Assembly (NCBI GenBank): GCA_019635875.1
Contig: JAHBYP010000001.1
Location: 1,116,001-1,180,000, forward strand
Source: Alphaproteobacteria bacterium
GTDB taxonomy: Bacteria; Pseudomonadota; Alphaproteobacteria; Reyranellales; Reyranellaceae
DNA length: 64,000 bases
Reading direction: 5' to 3'
Shown: piece after piece, positions 61,587 through 64,000 of the stretch
Layout of the letters: every line of letters starts with the position of its first letter
How positions within the stretch are numbered: position 1 is the stretch's first letter
Notes under the pieces: model-generated
Told to the model about the DNA's origin: nothing
The model's input: only the letters and a program-made list of their open reading frames with translations
The model's database searches: none
Translations under genes and position numbers: made by a program

Positions 61587-61844
61587 GGAGGGGCTTCTGT
61601 TGCCCGGTGCCCCTCCGAACCGCGCTTACGTCCGCTGTTTAGGCGGCAGCAGCGAGTGCAACGTCGTTATCGTTGGCACTTCTGGTTTGGCCCGGTAACG
61701 GCGGTACCATGCCGAGCGAAAACTACGCCTTTACTGCGTCCGTCGATCCTGTTTCGCCCCCTCATGGTGGAGGCGCCGGGTACTGCCCCCGGGTCCGAGC
61801 CGCCTATGTCACGCAGCGTTTATCGCCATAGCCGGTTGCCCGGC
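61587..61844 (-). ncRNA. ssrA: tmRNA, circularly permuted two-piece form
   Basis: On the minus strand the coding piece carries the tag reading frame GCC AAC GAT AAC GAC GTT and on, giving ANDNDVALAAAA and a TAA stop. Upstream of it lies the acceptor piece, whose T stem (CCGGG/CCCGG) and CGCCTCC end in ACCA at 61765. After only TGA comes GGGGGCGAAACAGGATCGAC, the 5' end of the coding piece, whose GGGGGCG pairs with CGCCTCC as acceptor stem. This order is the permuted arrangement of alphaproteobacteria. GGAGGGGC/GCCCCTCC (61587-61616) is a probable pseudoknot stem near the 3' end. Ends are approximate. The RNA rescues stalled ribosomes and tags products for SspB/ClpXP. Confidence 0.92.
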
Positions 61845-61850
61845 AGGACC

Positions 61851-61879
61851 AATATAGGCGAGCGGGCGGGCGAAATGAA
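61851..61879 (-). promoter_or_regulatory. Probable tmRNA promoter
   Basis: Reading the minus strand, TTCATT (61879-61874) and TATATT (61856-61851) are 17 bases apart. TATATT matches the -10 consensus in five of six positions; the -35 is weak. Transcription would begin near 61844, at the foot of a GCCGG-GCAA-CCGGC hairpin. Confidence 0.5.
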
Positions 61880-61958
61880 GGCCGCTGCGCTTTGAAGGTC
61901 CGGCATCCACAGGCAATATCGTCGGTAGGCACCGCGGAGCCGTGGGGCGGCCGGGGAC

Positions 61959-63500
61959 ATGGACCAGCAAGAAGGAGACCAGCGGGAGAGGCTGCTCACC
62001 ACCACCAGCGCGGCGATCCTGCCGCTGGGCGTCGACGGCCATCCGCTGCACGGCCGCCAGGACCAGATCCGCGCCGTGGTCGAGCGCCGCCTGGGCCGGC
62101 GTCACGCCCTGCTGCTGGCCGAGGCCGAGCACCGGCCCGACAGCGACATCACCGACTGGTATTCGCCGGCCGCGGGCGCGGCCATCGGCGCGGCGGCGAT
62201 GGACGAGGAAGGGCGCAACGCCCTGCGTGGCGAGATCGACGCCCTGCTGGCGGACATCGACCGGCTGGGTGGCGAGCTCGAGCGCGCCAAAGGCGCCGCC
62301 GCGCAGGCCGCCGGCCGCCATCTGAGGCTGGCGGCGCGACGGTCGCCCGACGATGCCTTCCTCTACCGCGTCGGCGAGCAGCCGGTGCTGGTCGCCTGGG
62401 GTCATGACGACACGCGGCCGGCGGTGAAGGTCGCGCCGCCGGTGGCCGCGGCAACGCCGGCCGCTGCCGTGCCGGCCGTCGCCGCAGCGGAGCCTCCGCC
62501 GCCACCGCCACCAGCGCCGACGCCGTTGCGGGAAACTGAAGAGAAAAAGCGCGGCGTCTTCCCCTGGCGGCTGATCGCTGCCGGACTGGCCGCGTTCCTC
62601 GCCGGCCTCGGCACTGCCTGGATCCTGGCGCGCTTCATGCCGCCATCCATCGTGCAGGTCGCCGACGATCAGCGGCGCGTGGTGCCGGTAACCGTCGTGC
62701 TGCAGCGGGAGATCGACCGGCTGCGCGAGGAGGGCGAGCAGCTGCGCGCGACCCTGGCATCCCTGCGCCAGGAGTTCGCGCGCAAGCACGCGCTCTGCCC
62801 GCCGCCCGGGCTCAAGCCGCAGGAGGAGCGCGTGGTGTGCACCCGCCCGCCGCGGCGGGCGCGCATGGTGGTGATCTTCGACACCTCCAACAGCATGGGC
62901 CTGCCGACCGACAGCCCCGAGGACATCGCCGATCTCGAGCGCCGCTGGGGCGCGGGCGATGCCGAGGCGCAGCGGCGCGGCATGGAGCTGGTGCGCGGCC
63001 CCGGGCACAAGCGCATCGACGACGCGCGCGCCGCCGCGCTCGGCCTGGTCGAGGCCATGCCGCCCAACATCGATGTCGGGCTGATCACCTTCCTCACGCG
63101 CTGCGAGGTCGGCGTCGACGTGCGCCCCGGCGAGCCGCGCGCCGACGTCGCCGAGGAGCTGCGCCGCGTGCAGCCGCGCGCCAGCACGCCGCTGGCCGCC
63201 GCGCTGCGGCTCGCCGCCTCGCAGCTCTCGACCGACCCGGCGATCGCCGCGGCGCAATCGATCGTGGTGATCACCGACGGCCACGAGGGCTGCGGCGGCG
63301 ATCCCTGCGCCGCGGCGGCCGACCTGAAGGCGGCCTTCCCCTCGGTCAAGGTGCACGTCATCGACGTCGTCGGCATCTCGCGCCTGCAATGCGTCGCCGA
63401 CATCACCGGCGGCTCGACCGTCGGCGCTCGCGACACCGGGCAGCTCAAGGCCGCGATGCGCCGCACCCAGGCGGCGATCGAGCAGGACGCCTGTCGTTAG
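61959..63500 (+). CDS. Membrane protein with a C-terminal von Willebrand factor A domain
   Basis: A 513-residue protein. Residues 1-150 are soluble and unassigned, with a coiled segment EIDALLADIDRLGGELERAK. An Ala/Pro-rich linker precedes one membrane helix (about 201-227). A short coiled coil (REIDRLREEGEQLRATLASL) and a VWA domain (about 300-510) follow. The metal-ion site DxSxS is intact (Asp308, Ser310, Ser312 in FDTSNS), with Thr in ASTPLAAAL and Asp in VVITDGHEG. The VWA domain lies in the periplasm by topology, and its cysteines may form disulfides. ATG 61959 follows an AT-poor region on the other side of tmRNA. Divergent position to the Ser/Thr kinase hints at a shared process. Confidence 0.87.
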   Translation: MDQQEGDQRERLLTTTSAAILPLGVDGHPLHGRQDQIRAVVERRLGRRHALLLAEAEHRPDSDITDWYSPAAGAAIGAAAMDEEGRNALRGEIDALLADIDRLGGELERAKGAAAQAAGRHLRLAARRSPDDAFLYRVGEQPVLVAWGHDDTRPAVKVAPPVAAATPAAAVPAVAAAEPPPPPPPAPTPLRETEEKKRGVFPWRLIAAGLAAFLAGLGTAWILARFMPPSIVQVADDQRRVVPVTVVLQREIDRLREEGEQLRATLASLRQEFARKHALCPPPGLKPQEERVVCTRPPRRARMVVIFDTSNSMGLPTDSPEDIADLERRWGAGDAEAQRRGMELVRGPGHKRIDDARAAALGLVEAMPPNIDVGLITFLTRCEVGVDVRPGEPRADVAEELRRVQPRASTPLAAALRLAASQLSTDPAIAAAQSIVVITDGHEGCGGDPCAAAADLKAAFPSVKVHVIDVVGISRLQCVADITGGSTVGARDTGQLKAAMRRTQAAIEQDACR

Positions 63501-63502
63501 GC

Positions 63503-63571
63503 TGTCATCCCGAGCGCAGCGAGGGATCCCGGCCAGCCGTAGATCCCTTGCTCGCTGCGCTCGGGATGACA
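63503..63571. repeat. Palindromic interspersed repeat, copy 4
   Basis: The left arm TGTCATCCCGAGCGCAGCGA and on, and the right arm ending CTCGGGATGACA, pair fully except for a four-base insertion (TGCT) in the right arm. It lies directly after the VWA stop and before the convergent gene, a terminator-like position. Confidence 0.8.
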
Positions 63572-63577
63572 AGTGCC

Positions 63578-63868
63578 TTAGTCGAACCTGCGTTGCGGCA
63601 TCGGCGGCGCCGGATAGCGGCCCATCATGAGGTTCCAATACGTCCACGAGCGCCCGTCAAAGACGCCGGGCGGCGCGTGGTCGAGCGCTTCGCGCAAACC
63701 GTCGTCATCGACATGCTTGCGCAGCATCTTTACGTCGGCAGGGGTTCCATAAGTCAGAGCGTAGGCGATGAAATGTGCCGGATTGTTCAACGTCGCGGCC
63801 GGCTCTTTGAACCAGACGGTATTTCGAGCAACGTCTAACAGGTCAGGAAAGGGAGGGAGTGCTTTCAT
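63578..63868 (-). CDS. Small protein resembling partners of AbiEii-type nucleotidyltransferases
   Basis: A 96-residue protein from ATG 63868. Recognisable parts are LLDVARNTVWFKEPAATLNN, HFIAYALTYGTPADVKMLRK and PPGVFDGRSWTYWNLMMGRY. From memory, this pattern is common in small proteins encoded beside AbiEii/AbiGii nucleotidyltransferase toxins, where they may act as antitoxins. The same frame stays open upstream to the window edge and encodes what looks like the C terminus of such a toxin, with no stop between. It may therefore be the tail of a fused protein and not a separate gene. Confidence 0.6.
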   Translation of the reverse strand: MKALPPFPDLLDVARNTVWFKEPAATLNNPAHFIAYALTYGTPADVKMLRKHVDDDGLREALDHAPPGVFDGRSWTYWNLMMGRYPAPPMPQRRFD

Positions 63869-64000
63869 CGCGGAGTATCTGCGGCATTGAGGATCGGCGA
63901 TAGACCCGGCAGCAGCCACGGCCGTTACGAGTCGTAGCCGTACATCGGCCGGCAATGTCGGCAGGTCGCCGTCTTCAAAGAAGCAAAGCGCCTTGAGCGG
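63869..64000 (-). CDS. Possible C-terminal end of an AbiEii-type nucleotidyltransferase (partial, right edge)
   Basis: The minus-strand frame reads LKALCFFEDGDLPTLPADVR and then LRLVTAVAAAGSIADPQCRR, like the C-terminal KAL-x-(Y/F)F-(D/E)D-x-DLP pattern of AbiEii/AbiGii toxin family nucleotidyltransferases. It continues in frame, without a stop, into the downstream 96-residue protein. The catalytic domain lies outside the window, so the assignment is tentative. Confidence 0.4.

Larger units (their letters stand above)
61459..61958. other. 500-bp intergenic region between kinase and VWA genes
   Basis: This is the only gene-free stretch over 300 bases. Its centre holds the tmRNA gene and its promoter. 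The flanks, 61459-61586 and 61880-61958, must contain the divergent promoters of the kinase and VWA genes, but I see no strong consensus elements there. Confidence 0.7.

Noticed and set aside
61575-61895. Small plus-strand protein gene in the kinase-VWA gap
   Set aside because: The open frame lies across the tmRNA gene on the other strand, and the tag frame and tRNA-like ends explain the sequence.

Overview
This is a GC-rich window (roughly 65-75% G+C in most genes, counted by eye on sample lines) from an alphaproteobacterium. The pointers are a circularly permuted tmRNA gene, SspB of the alphaproteobacterial type, methionine synthase split into two genes and run by an ArsR-methyltransferase fusion regulator, a DUF4169 gene, and paired GltB/GltD. 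A Rhodospirillales- or Reyranella-like genome is plausible, but the genus cannot be fixed from the sequence alone.

Layout. 1-4.6 kb: a minus-strand methionine-cycle operon (regulator, metF, metH part 1, metH part 2 running off the left edge) with a 24-bp dyad upstream of the regulator. 4.7-8.7 kb: mlaA, mlaC, cysE, a degenerate NlpD-type lipoprotein and a RidA protein. 8.7-15 kb: an ADYC-like secreted protein and a small NG-repeat secreted peptide, divergent from a very large hybrid histidine kinase; an OmpR-type response regulator converges on the kinase gene. 15-19.4 kb: FAD-linked oxidase, MFS transporter, class III aminotransferase. 19.4-21.1 kb: a lower-GC two-gene insertion, a three-Cys-motif protein with its TcmP-type partner. 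21.3-24 kb: SDR dehydrogenase, class III nucleotide cyclase, HxlR regulator. 24-31.3 kb: two large AsmA-like proteins (the first frameshifted) around a DUF4169 gene. 31.4-41.5 kb: RHH protein, fumC, gltD, gltB and divergent typA. 41.5-46.3 kb: a VapC/Phd-type toxin-antitoxin pair with a clear operator, a VOC protein, an orphan LivH permease, an LLM oxidoreductase and a TPR protein. 46.5-56.3 kb: a four-gene, tightly coupled, lower-GC operon that looks like an anti-phage system. 56.4-64 kb: class I fumarase, a small HTH protein, sspB, a Ser/Thr kinase with a nine-copy repeat, tmRNA, a VWA protein and a probable AbiE-type pair at the right edge.

The strongest candidate for an undescribed system is 46544-56290: a DruA (DUF4338)-like protein, a P-loop ATPase, an unrecognised 452-residue protein, and a 1581-residue protein joining a PD-(D/E)XK-type nuclease motif to a C-terminal RuvB-like AAA+ module. 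No DruE helicase, DNA methylase or phosphorothioation genes lie nearby. The gene order and sizes resemble dptF-dptG-dptH, but with DruA added and a RuvB-like motor in place of the expected one. The three-Cys/TcmP pair is a second accessory module of unknown function.

Four copies of one palindromic repeat family (arms about 26 bp) lie beside metF, gltB, sspB and the VWA gene. tmRNA and SspB, which act on the same tagged proteins, lie about 2.3 kb apart.
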